NCBI GenBank assembly: GCA_963826145.1
Contig: CAWGVW010000002.1
Coordinates: 1,240,001 to 1,304,000 of the forward strand
Direction: 5' to 3'
Length of the DNA stretch: 64,000 nucleotides
DNA from: JBGPLJ01 sp963826145
Lineage (GTDB): Bacteria; Pseudomonadota; Gammaproteobacteria; Steroidobacterales; Steroidobacteraceae
The stretch's first letter is position 1, and each line of letters starts with the position of its first letter. A program made the position numbers and the translations under genes. The notes under the pieces are model-generated. The model was not told the DNA's origin, searched no databases, and was given only the letters and a program-made list of their open reading frames with translations. Shown piece by piece: positions 21,134 through 29,234 of this stretch.

Positions 21134-21596
21134 GACATCGGCCGCGAAGCTGCGGCGCTGCGGCGCCGCTGCTCTGGCCATGGCTTTGCTGTCGCCGATC
21201 CTTCTGTCGGGCGAACCCGTCGTCACGGCGGCGGCCGGCGCTGAGAGCCCGGCACCGCAGGCACCTGCGGCGCATCAGGCTCGCGGACGCCAGATTCTTG
21301 ATGAGCGGGTCAGGCAGTTTGCCAAGAACTTCAACCTGGATGAGGCGCAACAGGCGGCCGTAAAAACGATCCTGGAGCAACGGCAGGAGGAAACCCTGCG
21401 GATCCGGCTCGATCCTGCACTGTCGGGTAGTGCCCGGATCGAGCGGTTTCGAGCACTTCAGGACGCCACGATCGCGCGAATTCGCGCCGTGCTCAACGAG
21501 GAACAAAGGCAGAAATACAATCCTCTTGCGCCGCGGGCGACACCGCAGGATCAGCGCACTGTGGAAGATTGGCTCAAGCTCACTACGCCGCAATAG
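21117..21596 (+). CDS. Small periplasmic protein with helical LTXXQ-like region
   Basis: A TTG start at 21117, nine bases after GGAGG, gives 159 residues with a signal-like segment (KLRRCGAAALAMALLSPILL) and cleavage near AAAGA. The rest is helical and charged: LDERVRQFAKNFNLDEAQQA, then LEQRQEETLRIR and IRAVLNEEQRQKYNP. This resembles the Spy/CpxP-like LTXXQ layout, where the helical pair binds unfolded or metal-loaded clients, though the motif here is loose. It overlaps the upstream gene by 17 bases. If TTG is not used, ATG 21180 would lose most of the signal peptide, so TTG is preferred. Confidence 0.6.
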   Translation: MPSCNRTSAAKLRRCGAAALAMALLSPILLSGEPVVTAAAGAESPAPQAPAAHQARGRQILDERVRQFAKNFNLDEAQQAAVKTILEQRQEETLRIRLDPALSGSARIERFRALQDATIARIRAVLNEEQRQKYNPLAPRATPQDQRTVEDWLKLTTPQ

Positions 21597-21631
21597 CGGA
21601 ATCGGCTCGCAGCATGACGCAGGCACCAAAC

Positions 21632-22273
21632 ATGAACTCCACGGCAATCCGTCTGGCGGCAACGATCTTGCTGGGTCTAATTGCGCTGGTATGCGAGGCG
21701 CAGGATTTCTCGGCTGACGTGTTGTATCTCGCCTCCACCAGGCCGGGCGCGTCATCCGCGGGAGCCGCGGCTTTACCCGATCAGTCCGCAAAGGTCTACG
21801 TCAGCAAGGACCATGTGCGTCTGGAGACGCGCGGATACACCGGCATTGTCTTGTTGGTGAACGGAGCGGAGCGCACCGCGTTCGCCATGTTCCCGGCGGA
21901 GAAGTCTTATCAACCCCTGGCGAGCGGTCCCTCGGAGCTTTTTCGGGTGAAGTCCGCGGAGGATGCCTGTCGCGACTGGCAAAAGGCCGCAGATCGGAAG
22001 ATCGCCTGCGAAAAAGTGGGACCTGAACTCGTGAATGGGCGCCAAGCGGTGAAATACCAGAACAAGCTTGCCTCGGACGCTGCGACCGCTGCCGTCTGGA
22101 TCGATGTAGCCCTCAATTTCGTAGTCAAATGGGAGGGTTCGAACAGCGGCGCCGAGCTGCGCAATATCAAGGAAGCTCAGCAACCGGCGGACTTGTTTGT
22201 CGTGCCGTCGGACTACGAAATTCTTAAACCCCAGAAGGCGAAGTCCACAGGCTTCGGGCAGCAATCGCAATAG
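21632..22273 (+). CDS. Periplasmic protein, DUF4412-like
   Basis: Start at ATG 21632 gives 213 residues with a signal peptide MNSTAIRLAATILLGLIALV cleaved near CEAQ; ATG 21614 would add six residues and is possible. Mature motifs are FSADVLYLASTRPG, KVYVSKDHVRLETRGYTGIV, a central CRDWQKAADRKIACEKVGPE with two Cys, and AVWIDVALNFVVKWEGS. The pattern 'modify, then hold under a small-molecule label' resembles DUF4412 proteins, whose function is unknown. It belongs to a run of co-directional secreted genes between the oxidase operon and the SCO1-like gene. Confidence 0.68.
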   Translation: MNSTAIRLAATILLGLIALVCEAQDFSADVLYLASTRPGASSAGAAALPDQSAKVYVSKDHVRLETRGYTGIVLLVNGAERTAFAMFPAEKSYQPLASGPSELFRVKSAEDACRDWQKAADRKIACEKVGPELVNGRQAVKYQNKLASDAATAAVWIDVALNFVVKWEGSNSGAELRNIKEAQQPADLFVVPSDYEILKPQKAKSTGFGQQSQ

Positions 22274-22296
22274 CAAAACACGTGGGTTGCGGGAAT

Positions 22297-22779
22297 ATGA
22301 AGAATCTCTTGATCGTCCTCGGGCTCCTGGCAAGCACGACGTGGTATGCAGCCGCACCGGCGGAGGCTCCCACGGCCCCCGCGAGTCCCCCGGCGAAGCA
22401 GAGCACGACGCATCGGGCGGCCGGCATGCCTCAGAGCGCGCGGCAGTATTACGCCATGCTCTGGGGGGTAGATCAGCTCTCCGCGAAGCTCGTCGAATCC
22501 GGGGCGCTGGTGCGCTTCGACTACCGGGTGGTGGATGCCAGAAAGGCGGCACCGCTCAATGATCGGGCTTCGAGCCCGCAGATGATCGACGAAAAAGCGC
22601 GCGTGGCGCTGCAGGTGCCGGTCATGGAGAAGGTCGGCCCCTTGCGCCAGACGATGGCGCCGGAAAGCGGCAAGTCGTACTGGATGGCGTTCTCGAACAA
22701 AGGCAACTACGTCAAGACAGGTCATCGGGTGAGTGTCGTGATCGGCCAGGTCCGGCTCGATGGGCTGGTGGTGCAGTGA
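22297..22779 (+). CDS. Secreted protein of unknown function
   Basis: Protein of 160 residues. Signal peptide MKNLLIVLGLLASTTWYAAA is followed by an Ala/Pro-rich linker (APTAPASPPAK), a conserved-looking core QYYAMLWGVDQLSAKLVESG, RFDYRVVDARKAAPLNDRAS, and a C-terminal YWMAFSNKGNYVKTGHRVSV ending in LVVQ. No family is recognised. Only 24 bases separate its stop from the SCO1-like start, so the two are probably co-expressed and it may act in copper or cytochrome handling; that is inference from position. Confidence 0.65.
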   Translation: MKNLLIVLGLLASTTWYAAAPAEAPTAPASPPAKQSTTHRAAGMPQSARQYYAMLWGVDQLSAKLVESGALVRFDYRVVDARKAAPLNDRASSPQMIDEKARVALQVPVMEKVGPLRQTMAPESGKSYWMAFSNKGNYVKTGHRVSVVIGQVRLDGLVVQ

Positions 22780-22803
22780 AGGAAGGGACAGAGGAATGAG
22801 CCA

Positions 22804-23424
22804 ATGACCAAAAGACCATGGACCCACGTCATCGCCGTCCTCGGAGCGAGCGCGCTGGCTTTGGGCGCGGTCTGCGCCAGCGCAGATGACACGTCCGACA
22901 TGACATCCCGCGATCAACAGGCGGGCCCGCGGATAACCTCATCGACCGCCGAGTACGTGGTGCCCGCGGTGACACTTGTTCGCGACGACGGCAAGGTCGT
23001 CTCGCTGCCCGCCGAGATGAACGATGGCCGGCCCGTCATGCTCAACTTCATCTTCACGAGCTGTGGCTCGATCTGCCCGCTCATGAGCCAGGTATTCGCG
23101 CAGGTTCAAAGCAAGCTCGGGCCCGAGAGCGAAAAGATTCACCTGATGTCGATCTCCACCGACCCGGAGCAGGACACCCCGGCACGACTGACCGAATACG
23201 CCCAGAAATTCCACGCCGGTCCCGAGTGGCAGCACTACACGGGGACCCTGGATGCGAGCCTTGCGGCACAACAGGCATTCAATGTTTACCGCGGCGACAA
23301 GATGAGCCACACACCGGTAACCTTGCTGCGCGCGGCGCCCGGCCAACCGTGGCTTCGCATCGACGGCTTCGCGACGCCGGACGAACTCATTCACGAGTAT
23401 CGCCGGCTGCTCGCTTCGCAGTGA
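22804..23424 (+). CDS. SCO1/SenC/PrrC-family copper chaperone
   Basis: Thioredoxin-fold metallochaperone of 206 residues with an N-terminal signal/anchor (MTKRPWTHVIAVLGASALAL). The CxxxC motif FTSCGSICPLMS (Cys about 81 and 85 of the mature region) and the distal His in KMSHTPVTLL provide the copper ligands of the SCO family. Family members deliver copper to cytochrome oxidase or other cuproenzymes in the periplasm. Here the neighbours are multicopper-oxidase-like secreted proteins and a cytochrome c gene that starts with a GTGA overlap on its stop, so a role in maturing those copper proteins is plausible. Family assignment is firm; client assignment is inference. Confidence 0.88.
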   Translation: MTKRPWTHVIAVLGASALALGAVCASADDTSDMTSRDQQAGPRITSSTAEYVVPAVTLVRDDGKVVSLPAEMNDGRPVMLNFIFTSCGSICPLMSQVFAQVQSKLGPESEKIHLMSISTDPEQDTPARLTEYAQKFHAGPEWQHYTGTLDASLAAQQAFNVYRGDKMSHTPVTLLRAAPGQPWLRIDGFATPDELIHEYRRLLASQ

Positions 23425-25055
23425 TTGCACCCCGGACTGCGCGCCTGCTTCGCGGCCTCGTAGCTTTCCTCGCATTCTGTTTACCGGCGCTGGCGTGCGC
23501 CGGCACCGCAACCATCGGCGAGGCAATTTATCGCAACGGGGTGCTACCCTCGGGCGCGACGCTGCGCGGCCAGCGTGAAGGAGGCGTGCCGGTTGCAGGT
23601 GCCACCGCGGCGTGCGTCAACTGTCACAGGCGCAGCGGCCTCGGCATGAAGGAAGGACGCCGGACCATTCCGCCGGTCGCCGGCATCTATCTATTTCATC
23701 CTCGCGCAGCCACCGCCGATCTACTGGACCTGCCGTACGTCGAAGGCATGCGCGCCGATCGCGACCCGTATACCGACGCGACGCTCGCGCGCGCAATCCG
23801 CGAAGGGATCGCTGTGGACGGCAAGCCCTTGAGCTACCTGATGCCGCGTTACACGCTTGGCGACGCCGAGATGGCCGAGGTCATCGCGTATCTCAAGGAA
23901 CTTTCCCCCGGAGCGGTGCCTGGCGTCACCAAGTCGGTCCTGCACTTTGCCACCATCGTCACGCCCGATGCAGACCCGGTGAAGCGCAAGGGCGTGCTCG
24001 ATGTGCTCGAGAAGTTCTTCGACGACAAGAATCATTATGTGCGGGCCGAAAGTCCGCGCCTGCATTCCACGCGGCGCATGATGTTCAAGGTCAATCGCCA
24101 CTGGGAGTTGCATGTGTGGCAGCTCACGGGCGCGCCCGAGACCTGGGAAAAGCAGCTGCACGCGAAACTTGCCGCGCAACCGGTGTTCGCCGTGATTTCC
24201 GGAATAGGGGGCAGGACCTGGGCGCCCGTACATCGCTTCTGCGAGGAAGCCGCGCTCCCCTGCATCTTTCCCAATGTGGATCTGCCGGTCGTCGCAGAGA
24301 ACGATTTTGACAACCTCTATCTTTCCAAGGGCGTCCTGCTCGAAGCCGAGCTGATCGCCCATGGGCTCAAGGCACAACGTGACAAGCTACCAGTGCATCG
24401 CGTGGTGCAGGTGTTTCGCGCGGGTGATGTCGGTGAGGAAGCGGCCGCCGCTTTGGCCGCGGCGCCACCCGATAATGGCCTCACGTTTCTCGATCGAGTT
24501 CTCCCGGCCGGCGCGCACGCGCGCGAGCTCGCGGCGGCGCTGCGCAAAACGGAGCCGGGCGATGCGCTGATTCTGTGGCTACGACCCGATGATCTTGCTG
24601 CGCTTGGTGAGGTGCCCAAGGGACTCTCGCAGGTGTTCCTCTCCGGACGCATGGGCGGTCTCGAGCAAGCACCGCTTCCGGCGGCTTGGCGTGCCATCGC
24701 CCGGCTCGCGTATCCATTCGATCTGCCGGACCGGCGCCGGGTGCGCATCGATTTTCCGCTCGGCTGGTTTCGGATCAGACAGGTCCCGGTCGTGGCTCTG
24801 CAGGAGCAGGCCGACACCTATCTCGCTTGTGGCATCGTGTCCGAGACCATCAACCACATGGTCGATACATTTGTGCGCGACTATCTCGTCGAGCGCATCG
24901 AGGAAATGCTCGAGCACCGCATCATTACCGGTTATTACCCAAGACTTGCGCTCGCGCCCGGCCAGCGCTTCGCTTCCAAGGGCGGCTATCTCGTGCACTT
25001 CGCCGGCCCGACTGGCAACGGCGTCGTTGCCGACGGCGACTGGATCGTACCCTAG
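23421..25055 (+). CDS. Cytochrome c fused to a periplasmic-binding-like domain
   Basis: GTG start overlapping the SCO1-like stop (GTGA). 544 residues: signal peptide (LLRGLVAFLAFCLPALACAG), a single heme-binding CVNCH near residue 60, an axial Met in LSYLMPRYTL, then from about residue 175 a long region resembling a type 1 periplasmic ligand-binding protein (VLHFATIVTPDADPVKRKGV, YLSKGVLLEAELIAHGLKAQ, LSQVFLSGRMGGLEQAPLP). C-terminal half ends YYPRLALAPGQRF. A c-type heme joined to a binding fold suggests electron transfer tied to ligand or substrate binding. It reaches the stop opposite the DUF3617-like gene, with a 4-base convergent overlap. Fusion is visible in the sequence; ligand is unknown. 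Confidence 0.82.
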   Translation: MIAPRTARLLRGLVAFLAFCLPALACAGTATIGEAIYRNGVLPSGATLRGQREGGVPVAGATAACVNCHRRSGLGMKEGRRTIPPVAGIYLFHPRAATADLLDLPYVEGMRADRDPYTDATLARAIREGIAVDGKPLSYLMPRYTLGDAEMAEVIAYLKELSPGAVPGVTKSVLHFATIVTPDADPVKRKGVLDVLEKFFDDKNHYVRAESPRLHSTRRMMFKVNRHWELHVWQLTGAPETWEKQLHAKLAAQPVFAVISGIGGRTWAPVHRFCEEAALPCIFPNVDLPVVAENDFDNLYLSKGVLLEAELIAHGLKAQRDKLPVHRVVQVFRAGDVGEEAAAALAAAPPDNGLTFLDRVLPAGAHARELAAALRKTEPGDALILWLRPDDLAALGEVPKGLSQVFLSGRMGGLEQAPLPAAWRAIARLAYPFDLPDRRRVRIDFPLGWFRIRQVPVVALQEQADTYLACGIVSETINHMVDTFVRDYLVERIEEMLEHRIITGYYPRLALAPGQRFASKGGYLVHFAGPTGNGVVADGDWIVP

Positions 25056-25564
25056 TCCTTTGGCGGCGGATCCGTGCGCGGCTGCGGTACCGGCGGGTGG
25101 CCATTGGATTTGACGCAGTCGCCTTCGCGCTTCGCAACGAGCGATTCTCGGCGGACCTGGCTGTTGGTCTTCGATTCGGTGTCGACCCGGTAGGCGGCGT
25201 CGCTCTCCATCGTGATGACCGCCCTGAGGCTTAGCTCCATGCCATTCTTCTGACAGGACGAGGTATAGGAGTAGCGATTACCGTCGCGCTTGATCGGGGA
25301 GAACTTGCAGGTCTCGACTGCCAGCGCCTGCCACTTCTTGCGGATTTCGGCGGTCGGGTCGGAGCAGCGCCGCACGCTCTGCGTGTGCGGTTGCATCGAT
25401 CCGGGCGTTTCGATGTTCATCGAGTAGTTCCACATGCCCGGCTTGAACGCAGGCAGGTCATCGGCACCGAAAGTGTTGACGGCGAAGAGCATCGCGGCGG
25501 CCAGCCAGGCGAGCGCTGCTCCGGTTTGACTATGCAGGGTCGTTTCCGCCCGCGATCGATTCAT
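25052..25564 (-). CDS. DUF3617-like secreted protein
   Basis: Leftward gene of 170 residues. An N-terminal signal region (TGAALAWLAAAMLFAVNTFG) is followed by FKPGMWNYSMNIETPGSMQP, two Cys pairs (VRRCSDPT ... VETCKFSP and YTSSCQKNG ... EGDCVKSNG) and a Pro-rich tail PPVPQPRTDPPPKD. The 'PGxW' opening, the spaced Cys and the final EGDC match the DUF3617 family, secreted proteins of unknown function. It is convergent with the cytochrome gene and separated from the rightward transglycosylase by about 125 bases of divergent promoter space. Confidence 0.78.
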   Translation of the reverse strand: MNRSRAETTLHSQTGAALAWLAAAMLFAVNTFGADDLPAFKPGMWNYSMNIETPGSMQPHTQSVRRCSDPTAEIRKKWQALAVETCKFSPIKRDGNRYSYTSSCQKNGMELSLRAVITMESDAAYRVDTESKTNSQVRRESLVAKREGDCVKSNGHPPVPQPRTDPPPKD

Positions 25565-25689
25565 TCAGCGAGGCTACGGCCGCGGTGGCGAGCCGGTCAA
25601 CAGCGCGATCCCTTAGGTCGATCACTCCCGACGAACTACGGTGTTCCCCCACCTAGCGCAGCAGCGGCCAGCGGCGTTAATTGCTTGCA

Positions 25690-26301
25690 ATGATGCGCAG
25701 GTCATTTGCTTTGTGCGCGCTCGTCGCCGGCCTTGCCGCCGGCGTTGCAAGCGCCGACATCTATTCCTTCGTCGACGCCGCCGGTGTCACGCATTTCACG
25801 AACGTTCCGTCCGATCCCCGTTACCAGTTTCTGCTTAAGACGCCGGCGGAACGAACGCAGAGCGGCGACGCCTACAACGCGGTGTTGCTCGCGAAGTCCG
25901 TGCAATTCGATCCGATCATCGAGAAGGCCGCGGCGGCGGCCAAGGTCGAGCCCGATCTCCTCAGGGCCGTCATCGTGGTCGAGTCCGGATTCAATGCCCG
26001 TGCCGTATCCAAGAGCGGTGCCGCCGGCCTCATGCAGCTCATGCCGGAAACGGCACGCCGGTACGGCGCTCACGACCGCTTCGACCCGATGCAGAACATC
26101 CACGCCGGCGCCCGGTACCTCAAGTCGCTCATCCGGCGTTATGACAACGATATCCAGCTGGCGCTGGCCGCCTATAACGCCGGCGAAGAGGCGGTCGACC
26201 GTTGCGGGCGGTGCATTCCTCACTACCGCGAAACGCAGGCCTACGTTCCGAAAGTCTGGCAGGTCTATCAGACGCTCCTCGGCCAGGCCGAGGCGACCTG
26301 A
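25690..26301 (+). CDS. Secreted lytic transglycosylase (DUF4124 plus SLT domain)
   Basis: Peptidoglycan-cleaving enzyme of 203 residues. Signal peptide (MMRRSFALCALVAGLAAGVA) then a short DUF4124-like segment (DIYSFVDAAGVTHFTNVPSD) and the SLT catalytic domain: E in VVESGFNARAVSKSGAAGLM is the catalytic acid, with LMPETARRYG, NIHAGARYL and LALAAYNAGEEAVDR as the flanking motifs. Such enzymes open the cell wall for secretion or pilus machines. It lies just upstream of the pseudopilus operon, eleven bases before the shared regulatory motif, so a role in assembling that machine is plausible by context. Start chosen at the first of two adjacent ATGs. Confidence 0.88.
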   Translation: MMRRSFALCALVAGLAAGVASADIYSFVDAAGVTHFTNVPSDPRYQFLLKTPAERTQSGDAYNAVLLAKSVQFDPIIEKAAAAAKVEPDLLRAVIVVESGFNARAVSKSGAAGLMQLMPETARRYGAHDRFDPMQNIHAGARYLKSLIRRYDNDIQLALAAYNAGEEAVDRCGRCIPHYRETQAYVPKVWQVYQTLLGQAEAT

Positions 26302-26311
26302 GCTACAGCAA

Positions 26312-26331
26312 AACCCTACTTCGATCTACAG
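26312..26331 (+). promoter_or_regulatory. Candidate regulator-binding motif upstream of the kinase-gspG operon
   Basis: AACCCTACTTCGATCTACAG, 70 bases before the ATG of the kinase-GspG gene. It differs from the motif at 3788-3807 at two positions. The distance to the start (70 bases in both places) is also alike. Binding by the local NarL-type regulator is inferred. Confidence 0.5.
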
Positions 26332-26400
26332 AACCTGCGGGACTGTATCTATGGACCGGTAGCTATAGCCTGTCTGTCAGGCCCGTGGAGGACGCGTGCT

Positions 26401-28047
26401 ATGGCTGACGAAAGGCCGACCGCCGCGGGATGCATGAGCCCCGAGCCGGCCGCCAAGAACAAAGAGTTGCAGAGCCCAGTCGTGCAAGCCGCGATCGGCC
26501 GTGCCAAGCAGGAATGGGAATGCACTGTCGATGCGCTCCCGCAGCTCGTCTGCGTGATCGACGGCGGCCGCAATATCGTCCGCACGAATCGCGCCGTCGA
26601 AACCTGGGCGCTCGGCAAGGTGCGCGAGGTGCAGGGGAAAGACCTCCACGAGCTGTTGCATCCCGCATGCGCAGGCAGCAACTGTGCGCTGCTTGGACGG
26701 CTCGATGAGTCATGGAGTTCGCTGGCCGAAAACCGCACGGCAAATTTCGAACTGCACGACCCGATCCTCGGGCGCTATCTCAACGTGACGCTCCGGCCGA
26801 TGTCGGGAGGAGGCACGGATGAAGCGCGTACGGGCGGCAATCTCGTTGTCATCGTGCTTTCCGACATCACGGAGCTCAACAACATCCAGGCGACACTCAA
26901 GGCGATGAACGACGAGCTCGAATCGCGCATCGAGGCGCGCACGCACGAATTGAACGCCTCGCGCGACGAGCTTTCGATGCTGTCGGCGCGGCTGATGACG
27001 ACCCAGGAAAACGAGCGCAAGCGCATCGCGCAGGAATTGCACGACAGCATCGGTCAGTCGCTGAGCGCCATCAAGTACTCGCTCGAGCGCGCAGTCGAGA
27101 TGACGCAGGGCGAGGACCCGAGCGCGCCACGTCACATACTTATGACCACGATCTCGAGGGTGCAGGAGACCGTCGAGTCGATCCGCTCGATCGCAATGAA
27201 CTTGCGGCCCTCGATGCTCGACGATCTCGGCGCGGTGTCGGCCGTACGCTGGTTCTGCCGCGAGTTCGGGGAAATCTACTCATCGCTCCGCGTGCACACC
27301 GACCTTGGCGTGACGGACAGCCGGGTTCCCGAACACCTGGTGACGCCAATCTTCCGCACGCTGCAGGAATCGCTCAACAACGTCGCGCGCCACGCGCAGG
27401 CGACGAATGTTTTTGTCTCGATGCGCAGCGACCGCTCGACGCTCACGCTGGAGGTGCGCGACGACGGTGTCGGATTCGACCCGAAGGAGGTCAGCATGAC
27501 GATCAAGGGAGGTCACGGCCTCAGCGGATTGCGCGAACGCGCCACCAAGACGGGGGGCACATTCTCGCTGCAATCAAAACGGCGCGGCGGGACAGTTGTT
27601 CGCGTCGGGTGGCCCATCGCTCCAACGACTCCCAACGTGGAGATCGCGAGTCGCGGCTTCACGCTTCTCGAACTCCTGGTCGTGATGGTCATCATCGGCC
27701 TGCTCGCCGGATTCGTTGCGCCACGCTACTTCGCGCAGGTCGGAAAGTCGCAGGTCAAGGCGGCGCGCGCGCAGATCGACGCGCTCGACAAGGCGCTCGA
27801 CCAGTATCGCGTCGATATGGGCCGCTATCCGACGACCGAGGAGGGTCTCGAGGGACTCATGACGCCGCCGGCAGGCGAGCCCGCCTGGGGCGGGCCGTAT
27901 CTCAAGAAGGCGGTGCCGCTCGATCCCTGGGGTCATCCCTATGTTTTCACGTCGCCCGGCACGCATAACGATGTCGACCTCCTTTCCTTCGGCAAGGACG
28001 GGCAGCCAGGCGGCAACGGCGAGAACGCCGACATTACGAACTGGTGA
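26401..28047 (+). CDS. Histidine kinase fused in frame to a GspG pseudopilin
   Basis: Single frame of 548 residues with ATG at 26401 after GGAGG. Residues 1-170 hold a PAS-like domain with CAGSNC (Cys about 90 and 95); 170-200 is a coiled coil; HisKA_3 has H214 in ENERKRIAQELHDSIG; the ATPase domain runs to about 405 (DDGVGFD, GGHGLSGLRERA). From residue 413 (GTG codon) the chain is EIASRGFTLLELLVVMVIIG, a GspG type III signal, with the prepilin peptidase site expected after G419 and E424 at position +5. GspG continues with YRVDMGRYPTTEEGLEGL, GGPYLKKAVPLDPWGHPY to the stop. There is no in-frame stop between the halves. Cytoplasmic kinases next to a NarL regulator usually pair with it, here the gene at 34495. 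A single missed base could also explain the join. Confidence 0.75.
   Translation: MADERPTAAGCMSPEPAAKNKELQSPVVQAAIGRAKQEWECTVDALPQLVCVIDGGRNIVRTNRAVETWALGKVREVQGKDLHELLHPACAGSNCALLGRLDESWSSLAENRTANFELHDPILGRYLNVTLRPMSGGGTDEARTGGNLVVIVLSDITELNNIQATLKAMNDELESRIEARTHELNASRDELSMLSARLMTTQENERKRIAQELHDSIGQSLSAIKYSLERAVEMTQGEDPSAPRHILMTTISRVQETVESIRSIAMNLRPSMLDDLGAVSAVRWFCREFGEIYSSLRVHTDLGVTDSRVPEHLVTPIFRTLQESLNNVARHAQATNVFVSMRSDRSTLTLEVRDDGVGFDPKEVSMTIKGGHGLSGLRERATKTGGTFSLQSKRRGGTVVRVGWPIAPTTPNVEIASRGFTLLELLVVMVIIGLLAGFVAPRYFAQVGKSQVKAARAQIDALDKALDQYRVDMGRYPTTEEGLEGLMTPPAGEPAWGGPYLKKAVPLDPWGHPYVFTSPGTHNDVDLLSFGKDGQPGGNGENADITNW
27637..28047 (+). CDS. gspG: Major pseudopilin GspG (possible separate product from internal GTG)
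   Basis: The GTG at 27637 lies in frame and would give a 136-residue GspG on its own, close to the family's usual 140. The segment after the peptidase site, LLELLVVMVIIGLLAGFVAP, is the conserved hydrophobic N-terminus; the C-terminus has YPTTEEGLEGL and DVDLLSFGKDGQ, the calcium-binding loop region of GspG. No Shine-Dalgarno sequence is obvious before the GTG, which favours coupling or fusion. Its stop overlaps the GTG of gspF (GTGA). It is the main subunit of the pseudopilus. Confidence 0.7.
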   Translation: MEIASRGFTLLELLVVMVIIGLLAGFVAPRYFAQVGKSQVKAARAQIDALDKALDQYRVDMGRYPTTEEGLEGLMTPPAGEPAWGGPYLKKAVPLDPWGHPYVFTSPGTHNDVDLLSFGKDGQPGGNGENADITNW

Positions 28048-29234
28048 ATGCATTGCATTTTCGCGTGAAAGCACACGATCCCGGCAGCGGCATTCTCGTT
28101 TACGCCGTGGATGCGGTTGACGAGAGCGATGCGCGGCGGCAGGTGCTCGCCGCTGGCCGGCAGGTCATCTCGATCGCGCGGCACTGGATGCCGAGCGAAG
28201 GGCGGTCCCGGCGCATACCGCTCGTCGCCTTCAGCCAGGAACTCGTCGCGCTGCTCGAGGCCGGCCTCACGCTCGTCGAATCGATCGACACACTCACCGA
28301 GAAGGAAGCAGTGCCGACCGCCCGGCGAGCCCTGGAGCACATCCGTTCGCGGCTCTTCGAAGGTCGGCCGTTGTCCGCGGCGCTCGAGGAGCTGCCGCAG
28401 TCCTTCCCGCCGCTCTATATCGCGACCGTGCGGGCGAGCGAACGCACCGGCTCGATTCGCGAGGCGCTGCTGCGCTTCGTCGCGTACCAGCAGCAGATCG
28501 ACCTGCTGCGCAAGAAGCTCGTCAGTGCGTCGATCTATCCGCTGGTGCTCTGCGGAGCAGGGCTTCTCGTCACCGTGTTTCTGCTCGGCTATGTCGTGCC
28601 GCGCTTCAGCGCGATCTACGCGGATCTCGGCAACCAGCTGCCGTTTGCCTCGCGCATGCTGATGCAGTGGGGCCAGATGATGCATGACCATGGCCTTGCG
28701 GTGCTCATGGGGCTCATTGTCGCGGGCGTCTTACTCGCCCGGCTCGCAAGCCGGCCCGCGGTGCGTGCGGCGATCGGGCGCAAGCTTGCGCGCCTGCCGA
28801 TGGTCGGCCGCCAGATGCACATTTATCAGCTAGCCCGCCTTTATCGCACAGTCGGCATGCTGCTGCGCGGCGGCATGCCTGCCGTAACGTCCTTCGAAAT
28901 GTCGGCCGGGCTTCTGAGTCCGGGCCTGCGACCGGCGCTCGCGCAGGCGACACAGGCCGTGCGCGAGGGACAGTCGCTTGCGAATTCGATGGAACACTTC
29001 GCACTGACGACGCCGGTCGCCACCCGCATGCTTCGCGTCGGCGAGCGCAGCGGCAACATGGGCGAGATGATGGAGCGCATCGCGGCTTTCTACGACGATG
29101 AGCTCGCGCGCATGGTCGACGTGCTCACGCGGATCATCGAACCGGCGCTAATGACCCTCGTCGGCGTGATCATCGGCGTCATCGTCGTGCTCATGTACTT
29201 CCCGATCTTCGAACTCGCCGGGAGCATTCAGTGA
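28044..29234 (+). CDS. gspF: Inner-membrane platform protein GspF
   Basis: Polytopic platform protein of 396 residues, the assembly base of the pseudopilus. Two repeated GspF domains are visible: one around LLEAGLTLVESIDTLTEKEA and one around LLRGGMPAVTSFEMSAGLLS. Membrane spans lie near LVLCGAGLLVTVFLLGYVVP, a second near LMGLIVAGVLLARL and a third at LMTLVGVIIGVIVVLMYFPI at the C-terminus. It starts at GTG with a GTGA overlap on gspG and ends with another onto gspE. Length and layout are normal for the family. Confidence 0.9.
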   Translation: MNALHFRVKAHDPGSGILVYAVDAVDESDARRQVLAAGRQVISIARHWMPSEGRSRRIPLVAFSQELVALLEAGLTLVESIDTLTEKEAVPTARRALEHIRSRLFEGRPLSAALEELPQSFPPLYIATVRASERTGSIREALLRFVAYQQQIDLLRKKLVSASIYPLVLCGAGLLVTVFLLGYVVPRFSAIYADLGNQLPFASRMLMQWGQMMHDHGLAVLMGLIVAGVLLARLASRPAVRAAIGRKLARLPMVGRQMHIYQLARLYRTVGMLLRGGMPAVTSFEMSAGLLSPGLRPALAQATQAVREGQSLANSMEHFALTTPVATRMLRVGERSGNMGEMMERIAAFYDDELARMVDVLTRIIEPALMTLVGVIIGVIVVLMYFPIFELAGSIQ

